Origin: Isoetes taiwanensis
Taxonomy: Eukaryota; Streptophyta; Lycopodiopsida; Isoetales; Isoetaceae
Direction of reading: 5' to 3'
DNA: 64,000 nt
Assembly (NCBI GenBank): GCA_021234155.1
Contig: JAJEKV010000034.1
Span: 11,930,697 to 11,994,696 of the forward strand
Below are positions 22,506 through 31,899 of the stretch, one piece after another; positions within the stretch are counted from its first letter, which is position 1, and every line of letters starts with the position of its first letter. The notes beneath the pieces are model-generated. The model searched no databases. It was given only the letters and a program-made list of their open reading frames with translations, and had not been told where the DNA came from. Both the position numbers and the translations under genes were made by a program.

Positions 22506-23700
22506 GTGGGTATGGCAAGAAAATTGAGGAGACATTACCATTTGATGGTGATTTCAAGGAGGTATGGGAAAGCCTCTTTAAGGAGGCTAGAAACGTATAA
22601 GGAACAGAAGCCTTCAAGTATTATAAGAAGGAAGGCAACTTGTTGTATCATAAGGATAAGTTGTGTGTGCCCGAATCGCCGTATAAGGAAGTTAATTCTT
22701 CATGACACACACAACAGCCCAATAAAGTGGTGGCATGCAGGGTTTTATGAAGACCTACTTCAAGATTCAAGTAGCTACCGCCGCCGGAATGAAGAAGCGA
22801 TAGCAAGATATATCCGGAGTGCCAATTGTGCCAAAGAAAACCAAAGCGAGCAACTTCTCGATTCCAGGTGCCTTAGAGCCTTTGGGGTGCCAAATGCTAA
22901 GTGGGAGGTCATAAGCATGGATTTTATAACAGATCTCCCAAAACTCTTCGAGGCAAGGATGCACTGATGGTCGTAGTAGACAAACTATCTAAGATGGCAC
23001 ATTTTGTGCCTTGTGAGACTACGGACACAGCATTAGATACCGCCAAGTTATTTGTAAAGGAGATTTTAGGCTCCATGGCATGCCTCGGGAGATAATATCT
23101 GATAGAGATTCTAAGTTTATGAGTTCTTTTTGGCAGGACCTCTTTAGCACCATCCGCACGGGCTCTCCATGAGCACGCATATCATCCCCAAACGATGGTC
23201 GACGGAGAGGACTAATCAAATCATTGAAGATATGCTTAGAAGCTTTGTGTGGAATAAGCAATTCAAGTGGGATGAGTACATCCACTTGGTGGAATACGCC
23301 ACAATAGTGCTGCTGTGAGTCATCTCGCATGTCTCCTTCATGGTAAATTACTGGGGTACCAAGCTTAACCCCCGATACTTGGCACAATCCTCGCGGTTAA
23401 GGTTGAAGTCTCCCCGCCAGATGCTAGGAGATATGCAGCCAGCCTGGTGGAAGAAGTAAGGGGTTACCTCCTAGCAGCAAGAAGCGCGCGTAAGAGTGTA
23501 GCCGACGTGCACGTGACCGTAAGGGAGTTCAAGGTAGGCTATAGCGCGGTGGTTGAAGATCAAGGTCAAGCAAGCTAAGCTCGGATTGGGAGTTGCAAGA
23601 AGCTTGCCCCTAGGTGGGCTGGTCCGCTCAAGATCGTGGAGAGAGTGGGCTCCCAAGCCTACAAGTTGGATCTTCCTACCATCTCAAAGTTCACAAGGTC
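22506..23700 (+). pseudogene. Integrase remnant of the Ty3/gypsy element
   Basis: The zinc-binding start is seen as LILHDTHNSPI..WHAGF and, later, IRSANCAKE (about 22.69-22.84 kb). The catalytic core follows: WEVISMDFITDLPK with the first Asp (about 22.90 kb), KDALMVVVDKLSKMAHFVP (22.95-23.01 kb), ISDRDSKFMSSFWQDLF with the second Asp (about 23.10 kb), and STERTNQIIEDMLRSFVW with the catalytic Glu (about 23.20 kb). All three D, D, E residues are present, spread over different frames. The enzyme inserts the cDNA copy into the genome. Multiple frameshifts abolish it here. Confidence 0.88.
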
Positions 23701-23769
23701 TTCCACGAAGTTTATTGAAAAGGCACAATCCTAACCCCCGGATGAGGTTTTGGATACTCCAACCTTGTT

Positions 23770-23965
23770 GGAAATGACCGAGGAGCAAGTTGAAATTGTG
23801 CCCGAAAGTTACTTCTTGATAAGTCATTCAAGAAGACTAGGAGGTCTCAGCCTTCCAAGATTTGGTCAAGTGGGAAGCACTTGCCCGTGAAAGACGCCGA
23901 CATGGGTATTGAAGCGTGATTTGGAGAAGCAATACCCAGAGTTTATGAAGGAGTTTGATGGGCGA
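23770..23965 (+). pseudogene. Chromodomain remnant at the integrase C-terminus
   Basis: MTEEQVEIVPE is followed, in changing frames, by KKTRRSQ, GKHLPVKDAD, LKRDLEKQYPEFMKEFDG. This is collinear with the better preserved antisense chromodomain at 38-271. It places the element among the chromoviruses. It is broken by at least two frame changes. Confidence 0.75.
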
Positions 23966-24820
23966 AGTCGCCTCCGACTTGGTCGACCCCCGACTCTGCC
24001 GTGAGGTTAGCTTAGTATGTTTCTTAGTTAGCTCTAGCTCCCGCGATGTATTCTAGCTAGTGGAATACATAGGCCGTAATCTTGGAACATGTGGGCTTAT
24101 GATGAGATAAGCCTTTAAGGCGCTTCTAGGCCAACATGCACCAGAGGTGCGCATGACCAACAGGGTCGCGAGAGAGAGGAAAGGCATGGTGCGCGGATGA
24201 TGGGACATCGGTCGGATGCTCCCTATGCCACGACGCGGGGCTCGCACACCCGCCATAGGGGGGTCATGGTGAAGGTCAAAGTGATCATGTGCGATGATGG
24301 GATCGCGGAGACGCCTCAGCTTAAAACCCTTGGGGCATGATGCACTAGGGGTACTCAAGACCCGCAACCGACAAGGTAGCACTTGATCATGGGCTATGAT
24401 GGGATCATCTTAAATGGTCCTTAAGCTCAAACCGAAAGGGCCATGATCGAAAGTGCAAGGTATTGGTGGGGGGGTGGTCCCCTAAAACCACAAACTTACT
24501 AATTAAACTAACGAATGTGCTCTCTCAGTGCAAGTGAGAAGCGAAGGCCGAGGGGGCGATTACGAAGAAGACGGGGAGCCATAATTTAGATTATGAACCC
24601 TAATAACTCTTATAGTAATGTTTTGAATTATTATAAGAAGGAACCTTGTTAAGGCTATATAATTTTGTATAAGTACAAGTATAGCCTAAATTTTGATATT
24701 TAACTCTTTAATAGGAAGCTGATCGCTTAAATTAAATTTAAGTGTATGTTCCGATGTTGTTTTGCGTGATAGAGTAGGCTCGCTTCACCTTAGCGCAATG
24801 CCGAGGACATCATTGTCCTA
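23966..24820 (+). other. Non-coding tail between chromodomain and 3' LTR
   Basis: About 850 bases without a recognisable protein, relatively GC-rich in the first half. In chromoviruses an untranslated stretch commonly lies here before the polypurine tract. I saw no extra gene such as an envelope. Confidence 0.5.
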
Positions 24821-24833
24821 TGGGGGGGGAGAA
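24821..24833 (+). promoter_or_regulatory. Polypurine tract
   Basis: TGGGGGGGGAGAA directly precedes the TGTGACGC start of the 3' LTR. Such a purine run primes plus-strand synthesis and fixes the LTR's left boundary. Confidence 0.85.
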
Positions 24834-26457
24834 TGTGACGCTTCCGGGGAATATACGCTATAAACACGATATTCCTCGACTGCCACCATACAAGTCTACT
24901 TATGTAGCCCTCGCATGCCTTAGAAAGTGGCAGGTGCACATCTGCTAATTGTTTAACTTAGATAACCTTAGGATAAGGCCCATTTCCACATGGCCTTATC
25001 CTATTGGGGCAACCGCCACACCTGCCTCACCCTAGTGGTGCCAATGGCATCCCATGGGGACCCAACCTATATTAACATAAACCCTAACCCTAGGCCTCTT
25101 TTTCCAACCCTAGCACCCGTGAGACTCATCTACGCCCGAGACCCCGCTTCGAAAGCATCGCTCGTCATAGGCTAGCCTCGAGCAAAGAGCCCCCGGAAGG
25201 TGTGCATGATCGCTGAGGGAGCAAGCTGACCCACGCCAAGGAGCATGGAGACGCTTGTGGATGGGAGGAAGCGCCTCGAGGAGGAGGTAGGTTGAGTAGA
25301 GTTCGTTAGTTCATCCGAAGTTAGCACCCCAGATGGGCTAGTATTTCGTGGTCTTGAGTAGAGCCATCCTAGAGCCTTTGATGAACATCCGAACCCTAAT
25401 CAAGGAACCCTAACTATTAGTTAGATATGTATGTTTAGGTTAAGATGTTCATAATGATATTGATCATGATGTGATGTTGATGTTGGTTGATCATGTTGTC
25501 CTCTTGTATTGGGAAGGGGGTAGAGACCTAGGGCCATATGTAGTATGCTCCTAGTGTAGATCCCTTAGTTCCTATTAGTTGCTGCCTCAGGCATAAAACC
25601 CACCGGCTATAGAAGCTATGATGTGACTCAAGACTACACAACGGGCTAGAGGCAAGATGGAGGGAGGATCCCCGCCGAGTGGGGGCTACGGGGATCCCAT
25701 AGTGGGCTAGGCTTATGGCCGGTCACTCGAAAGTGGGCCGAGCATGGGTCCGACATCTCCCCGGGCGATGGTGTCGCCTGCCTCAAGAGTTGCAAGTGTC
25801 AGCCTTTGGCTCTTGTTTTGGGGGTTCAGCCGGGTAATTTAATCGTGTCGCCACGATTCTAGCCGCCGGGAGCCTCTAGACCCCCGGAAGGGGAGATGCA
25901 ACCCTTCCTACCCTCGACGGACCAGTGGAGATGCAACCCGAGTAGTCCCGATGTGATGCCATGGGATTGCATATCCGGAAGGTTAGAGTCATGCCAGAGC
26001 CTGATCTAGCCCATCTGCAAAGTATGCACAGGAGGGGCGGATGGAGTGGTCAACCCTAGCCATTGTCTTATGCCAGCCCCACCATTGTTATGACTCGGTC
26101 TGTTCTATCTTGAGGCCTTATCAGTCAGTCGACTTCCCTATATGTCGGAGCCACGGGTAGGAGCTCTCATGTTTTATGGCATATGATTATGTTCTTTGCA
26201 CCTATGGATATGTGGATGAGCTACCCTTCGAGGTAGTATGTTGTATTGCTAGTTGCTAGTTCTGACGATGTTTATGCTTCCGCTGTGATAGGAGCCCATA
26301 GGGGAAGGGCACGCAAGACACCTTCGTGTCCCCTTCCCGCACTACGATCATCTCAGAGTGCGGGATAGACGGAGGGCCCGTGCGGTTGCAGGACCGGATG
26401 GGGGATTTCCTGCCGAGTATACGGCCGGGTGCCGTATGTTTAGCAGGGAGCGTCACA
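24834..26457 (+). repeat. Complete 3' LTR, 1,624 bp
   Basis: It begins TGTGACGCTTCC and ends GGGAGCGTCACA, so TGTGACGC and GCGTCACA form a perfect inverted terminal pair with the canonical TG...CA. Its last 168 bases equal the 5' LTR remnant at 6489-6656. It is richer in GC and CpG than the surroundings, as expected for a younger insertion. A telobox-like AAACCCTAACCCTAGG at about 25080, after 'cctatattaacata', may lie near its transcription start. Confidence 0.88.
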
Positions 26458-26850
26458 GGAGCTCGGGATGGAAATTTCCAAGGTAAGAGAGAAGTTGTTC
26501 AACACAGGGATCTTCGCATCTAATAACCATCATTCATTTAAATTGGTTTTATGCCTGTTCCAAAAGCACGCCACTTTTGCATACCCTTTTTTCAATATAG
26601 TGTTGTGTTGTGTGACATGCTGTTTTGCATTGTTGCAAATTTTTGCATTATAGTAGTGGGTGGTTTAACATTTTCTTGTTTTAGTGAGAAGAATGTGGTG
26701 TTTGATTATCATTTGTAGATAACAACACATCAATATACACAGAACACTTTTTACATTGTATTCACTTGATATGAAGATTACATCATGGAGGGACTAGTCC
26801 TTTCTTTGTCAAATAACTCTCAAGATAGGGATCCATCTCCTTAGTCCGAT
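26458..26850. other. Short non-coding gap
   Basis: About 390 bases between the LTR end and the phosphatase-like remnant. It is AT-rich and I see nothing that I can classify. Confidence 0.5.
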
Positions 26851-28509
26851 CTAGTTCTGGATGGTTTTGACAACATCTGATACTGTTTTACCAGCAACCA
26901 AGCCACTCATGATGGACATGAATAGTACTAGAAACTCATCTGTTGAGTAATCTTGTGGAGTATAAGTTGGTGGATTTAGAGCCTGATCTTGATTATAAAG
27001 GCACTTAAGAGCATCATCATCTACTATTATGATGTCCTCTTTCTTTTGAATGCCAAGCTGATCCATCATAATATCAAGATGTTTCACGAAGACCGGTTTG
27101 CCATCCGGATCTCTTGGATGTGGAAACTTTATACACTTACTTTGGTCCCAAATCGTCACAAAGTCTCGATTCATGCCTGGTAACACCCTAAGTACTTCAT
27201 CAACATTTCTGCGTTCCATTGAGGACCAGATGGCAACTCGAAACAATCTGAACGCCTCATTCATCATATCTTCTAAGTGTGGACGAGGATAGATCCACTT
27301 AGGGTCAATTCCCACTGGGGGTTAAGTTAGGTTAAATGTGACAAATAACGAAAACTTGCTTTCACACTAGCACTTAATTTACTAGCAGTTAAGTTAGGAT
27401 TTGGTTAAATTTTAACTATGGTTAACTTAACAAGGTCACTTTCATACTGAGAGTAGTTAAGTTAAGTTTAATTAAATTTTTAGCTGGACCCCTTATTTTA
27501 AACTAGAAATTAAGTGACCTAGGAGAGGTACACTTAACTCAGTTAAGCACTAACTTAACCTAACTTTTAAGTGAGAAAGGCTTAACATTATAGTTAGGTT
27601 ATTTATATTTTATATGAAAATGCATATTTCTTGTTGCCTCTTTCAACATCTAGGAATATGCATCTTCGTAATATTTAGTGTATAGTTATATTTTATTTTA
27701 TAGCTTATCCAACAATTGCTCAGGATTTTCACTATGAAAGGATCCCTGTTTCTAACAAATAGTTGCAAAGTCTAGCACTACATTTCTGTTAACCTTAGGT
27801 GCATTTTCATTAGTGTGCATTGTTGGTAGTTGGCATTAATTGTTTTTGCCAACAAAACTCTCTTTAACTTAACATAAATGCTTAACTGGCAGTGTGAAAC
27901 AAGCTTAATTAATGCTAACCTAACTTAATGCTTTAACTATTAGTGTGAATCATCAACTCAAGCTTTAATTCAACTTTTTAATTCTAATTTAACCATCTCA
28001 ATGGAAAAGTAGAAATTTTTTTCTAGTTAGATTAAGAGATAACCAAGTAGTTTGGTAACTTAACTTAATGGCGAGTGGGAAGTGACCCTTAATATTCGAT
28101 TCTAGAGGGACTTGCTCGAAGTCATCCCTGTTAATAAGCTTCTTAGGAAACATTTTACACAGGACACCATTCAGATCGAAGAAAAATGATTTTGTCACAA
28201 GCAGGTAGAGCCCTGAACCATGGAAAACAAAGAGTTAGCCATGCAAAAGTGGTCTGCAATACACGCCAAGCGCGTTTTGTCCGTCATATAGCTATATATC
28301 GCGCCTGGCGTGAATTACCTTTCATCATCGCCGTCATCCCCAGCAGTCATAGCGTCTACTTCACTCCCTGGATGCTTGCTGCCAGAAGCATCAACTCCAC
28401 GGTTTAGTTCGGACACGTTCTCTTCTATGAAAGCTACCTTCCTAACCTCAGTGGTTGCACTTGAGCTTGCATGATCATCCTGGCTGGTATCGTGAACTAC
28501 CGCTCGCAT
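26851..28509 (-). pseudogene. FCP1/NLI-interacting-factor-like phosphatase domain, interrupted by a MITE
   Basis: The minus strand from about 28.20 kb reads TKSFFFDLNGVLCK, matching HAD motif I of FCP1-like phosphatases, with Asn where the second catalytic Asp is usual. The ORF is cut at SNI by an insertion (27302-28088). It resumes with KWIYPRPHLEDMMNEAF, then RVAIWSSMERRNVDEVL (motif II Ser), IWDQSKCIKF (conserved Lys), FVKHLDIM, and IIIVDDDALKCLYN (motif III Asp pair), ending QDYSTDEFLVLFMSIMSGLV...TIQN and a stop at 26851. Removing the insertion and one TTA joins the two parts in frame. Upstream, 28509-28318 is an acidic Ser/Asp-rich frame that may be the preceding linker. Active relatives dephosphorylate Ser/Thr, for example of the RNA polymerase II tail. 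This copy probably lacks activity because of the D-to-N change and the insertion. It is the last in a series of minus-strand remnants reaching 31.9 kb. Confidence 0.8.
27302..28088. mobile_element. Harbinger/Tourist-type MITE, 787 bp, TTA target duplication
   Basis: The left end GGGTCAATTCCCACTGGGGG, then TTAAGTTAGGTTA, is mirrored by the right end, whose complement reads GGGTCACTTCCCACTCGCCA, then TTAAGTTAAGTTA. TTA lies immediately outside both ends (27299-27301 and 28089-28091), the target duplication typical of the PIF/Harbinger superfamily. The interior is AT-rich, full of iterated gttaacttaa-like phrases and non-coding, so the element is non-autonomous. It sits inside the FCP1-like reading frame. 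Confidence 0.9.
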
Positions 28510-28572
28510 TCTTTTGCCGACATTACCGCTGCAATGTTATCAAGCATGGACTTCATATTTTTCTCCATGATC

Positions 28573-29393
28573 TCATCGCTTCGCGCTAGCATAGCAATGC
28601 CTTCTCCTCTGGGGTTGCATTGCTTTTTTGACATTCCGAGTTGCACTTGGAGGCTTTTGTGAACTAGTAGTCTGCTTCTGCCCTTTGTAAGGTACCAAAG
28701 CCAACGGGTTTTTATCTTTGACAGGACCCCAATCAGCCGTGGCTAGTACCTTTTCAAAAAACACTTAAACATCTTCTTGATGTCTTCAGGGCTTCTCTAC
28801 CAATATACCCTCCAACATGTAATTCACAACAAGTGGTATCAAGTGGTGCAAATGCCTCAACAAGATAGCTTGCCAGATTGATTGCAAACCCATGTTTATT
28901 CAAGGGCCCCCTTTTCTTTGTCAAGAATTCCAGAGTGATGTCTTTTCCAGAGAGGTTAGGAACATCAAATTCCTCGCTTTCATTTGCTTCATCCTCATCA
29001 TCTGCTTTGTAGAAGACATTTTTCAAGTTGGGTTCATCCAAAAGAAAACACTGCCATTGCACCTTTATCTGATGCCCCTTTGCTCTTAGTTACCTCATAG
29101 TCGTCATCTGGCACAAGGGATATCATTATGAAGATTATACAAGCGCTTTTAAACTGCATCCTCAAATCAGTATCCTTTGTCTCAAAGAGAAGAGAACCTT
29201 CCCTAACGACCTTTAGGCATTCCAAGTCGTATGAAGCTACCAAAGCATGCATATGAGGCTCTCCTGGGGGGCATATGATGACAATAGTAAAGAGCTTCTG
29301 AGTTGTTAAGCCTATGCAGCCTACTAAAAACTGTTGTAATCCTCGTTGAGTCATCCCCTTCTCTCCTTTTGCAAACCCCGCTATCCAATACAA
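28573..29393 (-). pseudogene. Unidentified coding remnant upstream of the phosphatase domain
   Basis: Three minus frames follow one another: 29393-29034 (119 residues, with FAKGEKGMTQRGLQQFLVG and LFTIVIICPPGEPHMHAL), 29062-28754 (102 residues, with FLLDEPNLKNVFYKADDEDE, EFDVPNLSGKDITLEFLTKK) and 28764-28573 (basic, with DKNPLALVPYKGQK and RNVKKAM). Neighbouring frames overlap by a few codons and continue each other's sense, so each junction looks like a single frameshift. I do not recognise a domain. The order and strand suggest it is the N-terminal part of the gene whose end is the FCP1-like domain, either host or carried by a mobile element. Confidence 0.5.
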
Positions 29394-29714
29394 ACAGAGA
29401 AATATTACGAGGGCCTATTGTTGTATCGGTAGGAGACCTTTATAGCCAGTGAGAGACCAGGTATTGGAGTGCGTGTAAGTCACCACCAACATCTTTCAAA
29501 GAGAAATTCCTTCACCAAAAGATGTATTTCTTGATGTCATCACAGACACGCCATACTTGTCTAGTGTGCCGAAGTTCGATAATGTTACATCACCAAATAG
29601 CTTCAAGTTCTTCACCAACCGCTACCTTCATAACTCGTGATGTTCTTTATATGAGTGCAACAATCAATGAAGGACATTTTGTCATTAATCGAAGAAGCCT
29701 TCTTTGTACGTAAC

Positions 29715-30183
29715 TTTTTGTTTATGCATTGATTTAACAACCAATGATTTCATCATCTTGAAGGCCCTGCACTTTCCTCATCTCGGTAGTCTTCGTGATC
29801 AAATATTGAAGTATCTTGAGGAGGCACTCTTCCCATTGGGTCCGGTAGTCGCTTTCGAGCATAAGCATCCCGTAACTGCTCCACTCCGCCCGCATTTCGC
29901 CTTTAGCTAAGATGATCTTGTAGGCATCTCAGAGGGACCTCGAAGCCGCTTCATACGCCTCACCGCTTCCTCCCCAGCTTTTTTCCTGCTTTTTTGCCCT
30001 TGGTTTCTTATCTTGATGATAGTCCGAGCCAAGGTTTTTCAATGCCTTAAACTCCTTAGACTTCGCTCCTCCTCTCGCTTTTGTTTGCGTGGGTCTTCCA
30101 TACTCTATCCATTGCCGGTCAAGGCATGACTGAAAGTTGTTCCACATAAGGGTCGCGACTAATAAGGAAAGCATGTCACCCAA
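29715..30183 (-). pseudogene. Unidentified minus-strand coding remnant with one internal stop
   Basis: From 30183 leftward the frame reads MGDMLSLLVATLMWNNFQSC, then a Lys-rich part (KKPRAKKQEKSWGG) and EAYEAASRSL. A TGA follows at 29929-29931, and in the same frame DAYKIILAKGEMRAEW, SSYGMLMLESDYRTQWEECL, LKILQYLITKTTEMRK. The TGA sits where CGA (Arg) would give an open frame, a change expected from decay of a methylated CpG. Continuous sense on both sides of the stop supports a real former exon. The family is unknown. It belongs to the minus-strand series at 26.8-31.9 kb. Confidence 0.5.
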
Positions 30184-30229
30184 TATAAGGTGTTATACTA
30201 AAATGAACCGCTTTTAGATCAAGCAAACA

Positions 30230-30625
30230 GATAATCAGGAAACGACAAAGCCAAGCGTAATTTCCTACCGGGCGTATTCATGCTGACAACCACGGATGAA
30301 TACATGCCAGTAATTAATTGAAATGTATCGCCGATCAAAAACGATTTTTACCGGGCAGTATTCACCGGTAATTCAGCATGAATACCGGCGAAATTGGTGC
30401 CGCCGATGAGACGCCAGATTCACCGGATCTGAATTGGCAAATCGCTCGATCAAAACCTCGCCGGCATGTATTCATCCGTCAAAACGATGAATATATGCCG
30501 CGTGAATTGGCAAAGCTTAATCGCCGCATTCTCGACAACGCTTCAGCGCTGCTGATCATGCATTGCCAAGTTTAATTGGCAAAGATGGATACACGCCCAA
30601 TTGGCGCGAATTGGCACACCCCGAC
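30230..30625. other. CpG-rich segment with inverted repeats
   Basis: This segment is noticeably richer in CG dinucleotides than its flanks. It repeats motifs such as 'aattggca', 'ccggcatgtattcatccgtc' and its mirror 'acggatgaatacatgcc'. One plus frame (30378-30575, 65 residues) crosses it but shows no domain. It could be a recent short non-autonomous insertion between minus-strand exons or remnants. Confidence 0.4.
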
Positions 30626-30726
30626 ACATTTTAATCTAGTCTACTACCGTTATTCCTCCTTGATATATCCGCTCTATTCCACCTAATATACTAACCTTTA
30701 TAAAGAAAGACTTCTTACCATTTCGC

Positions 30727-31879
30727 TCAATGTCGCACTAATCCCAGTCCTCTGCAGGGGTATGGGGGCTTAGAAACCGACACCTCATGTGGTTGTAATG
30801 TAGCGTATACATTGTTTGTCCCTGCTTGCTTAGCCTGGTTGATAGGGATCAACAGCCTCAATAGAATGTCGTCCGTCAATAATAAGGAAGCATACATTAG
30901 GGTTCTCCACGTGAAGCTCCTTCTAGTGTAGTCCACCGGAGTGGAGCATCCTTTTTCTATCCCAAGGAAGCACGTCTGCCGGCATAGGAACTTGGCCTCG
31001 ATTCCTCACCATCGCCTCAAGATTTCTTCTAGCATGCTCGTGGATCATACCTCCCGCTAACAAGACTTGACTTATGTGATCTCACCAGATGGTCAACATG
31101 GATGGATGTGTAAAAGATTGGCCAAGTGGGTAGTTGTCGTGATACTTGACTAGCCTACTCATTGCCTCCACCGCGATTTTTTTCGGAGTCATTTTCTGCC
31201 AAAATGCCATCAACTGCTGGGTACCGGGATGTCCTTTCCTAAGTCCAAAGAATCTTCGTGACATCCCTGATATCATTTTGATGCTTCAACTCTTCCAGAT
31301 AGTAACTTGAGAAGGTCCTCTAAAGCTCTCCTCACCGCAGACACCCCTTCACTTATAGACATTGGAGTGAGAGCAAGATTTTGAGGCCATCCATACTTGA
31401 AACATGACTCAAAGACTCACATCCTTCTTCATCGACCATCTTTGAAAGCAGGTTGCCCCGCATGTGTAACTGACGAGATCTTTCTTGTGGTTCTTCACAA
31501 CCTCCACTAGAGTTGACAACATATGTCATCCTCGCCTCCTCACAAGTGATAAGAATATCGCTCTTCATAAGATCGGCCCTTTTCTTCCCCGGAGTGTAAC
31601 ACAAGATCCACCTTACCATTTGTTTTGCCTACATCAATATACCACTGCGACCGCCATCCATCTTTCCTGGGCATCGAGGATCTGTGGTTCGCTTTGATAA
31701 TGGATCCGCTTATCATCCATTGACAATGCATAGGATATTAAGGCCCTCATTAGGCTTTCCCTTCTTCGCGGAGCTTGAACTCGCTGGAGTATCTTCTGAG
31801 CCTCTTGCTTTCTTAGGAGGAGATGTAGCAATTCAATCGGTTTTGTCTCTTCTTCCCTGCAAACGAGGGTGCAATACAT
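30727..31879 (-). pseudogene. Unidentified minus-strand coding remnant
   Basis: In leftward order the frames read EAQKILQRVQAPRRRESLM and SMDDKRIHYQSEPQILDAQE (31.88-31.64 kb), VDLVLHSGEEKGR (about 31.6 kb), SDILITCEEARMTYVVNSSG and a Met/Ser-rich part to 31.35 kb, FGLRKGHPGTQQLMAFWQKM (31.25-31.19 kb) and TWRTLMYASLLLTDDILLRL (30.91-30.85 kb). They overlap or abut with frame changes, so this looks like one decayed gene. No domain was recognised. It may be the 5' part of the gene that ends in the FCP1-like domain, or a separate neighbour. Confidence 0.4.
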
Positions 31880-31899
31880 GCTTAGCGCGATTTCGAGTG

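Larger units (their letters stand above)
6489..26457 (+). mobile_element. Decayed Ty3/gypsy chromovirus-type LTR retrotransposon, 5'-truncated, with nested or captured DNA
   Basis: The right end is a complete LTR (24834-26457) that begins TGTGACGC and ends GCGTCACA, a perfect inverted 8-mer, preceded by a G-rich polypurine tract. The left end is the last 168 bases of the same LTR (6489-6656), identical base for base to 26290-26457. It is followed after one base by TGGTATCAGAGC, the classical plant initiator-Met tRNA primer site. Between them lie degenerate gag, protease, RT, RNase H, integrase and chromodomain remnants (17.6-24.0 kb) in the order expected for Ty3/gypsy. The inside is about 18.2 kb, far longer than a chromovirus usually has. 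The extra DNA (6.7-17.5 kb) includes an H3-like gene and an antisense transposon-type ORF. A target-site duplication cannot be tested because the 5' LTR is truncated. An alternative is two partial elements of one family lying in tandem. Confidence 0.75.

Noticed and set aside
24053-24382. 109-residue minus frame before the 3' LTR
   Set aside because: It lies in the GC-rich untranslated tail of the element, is Arg/Pro/His-rich by composition and has no family signature.
25070-25095. Telomere-like repeat (ataaaccctaaccctagg)
   Set aside because: Only about one and a half units are present; this is a telobox-like promoter motif within the LTR, not a telomeric array.
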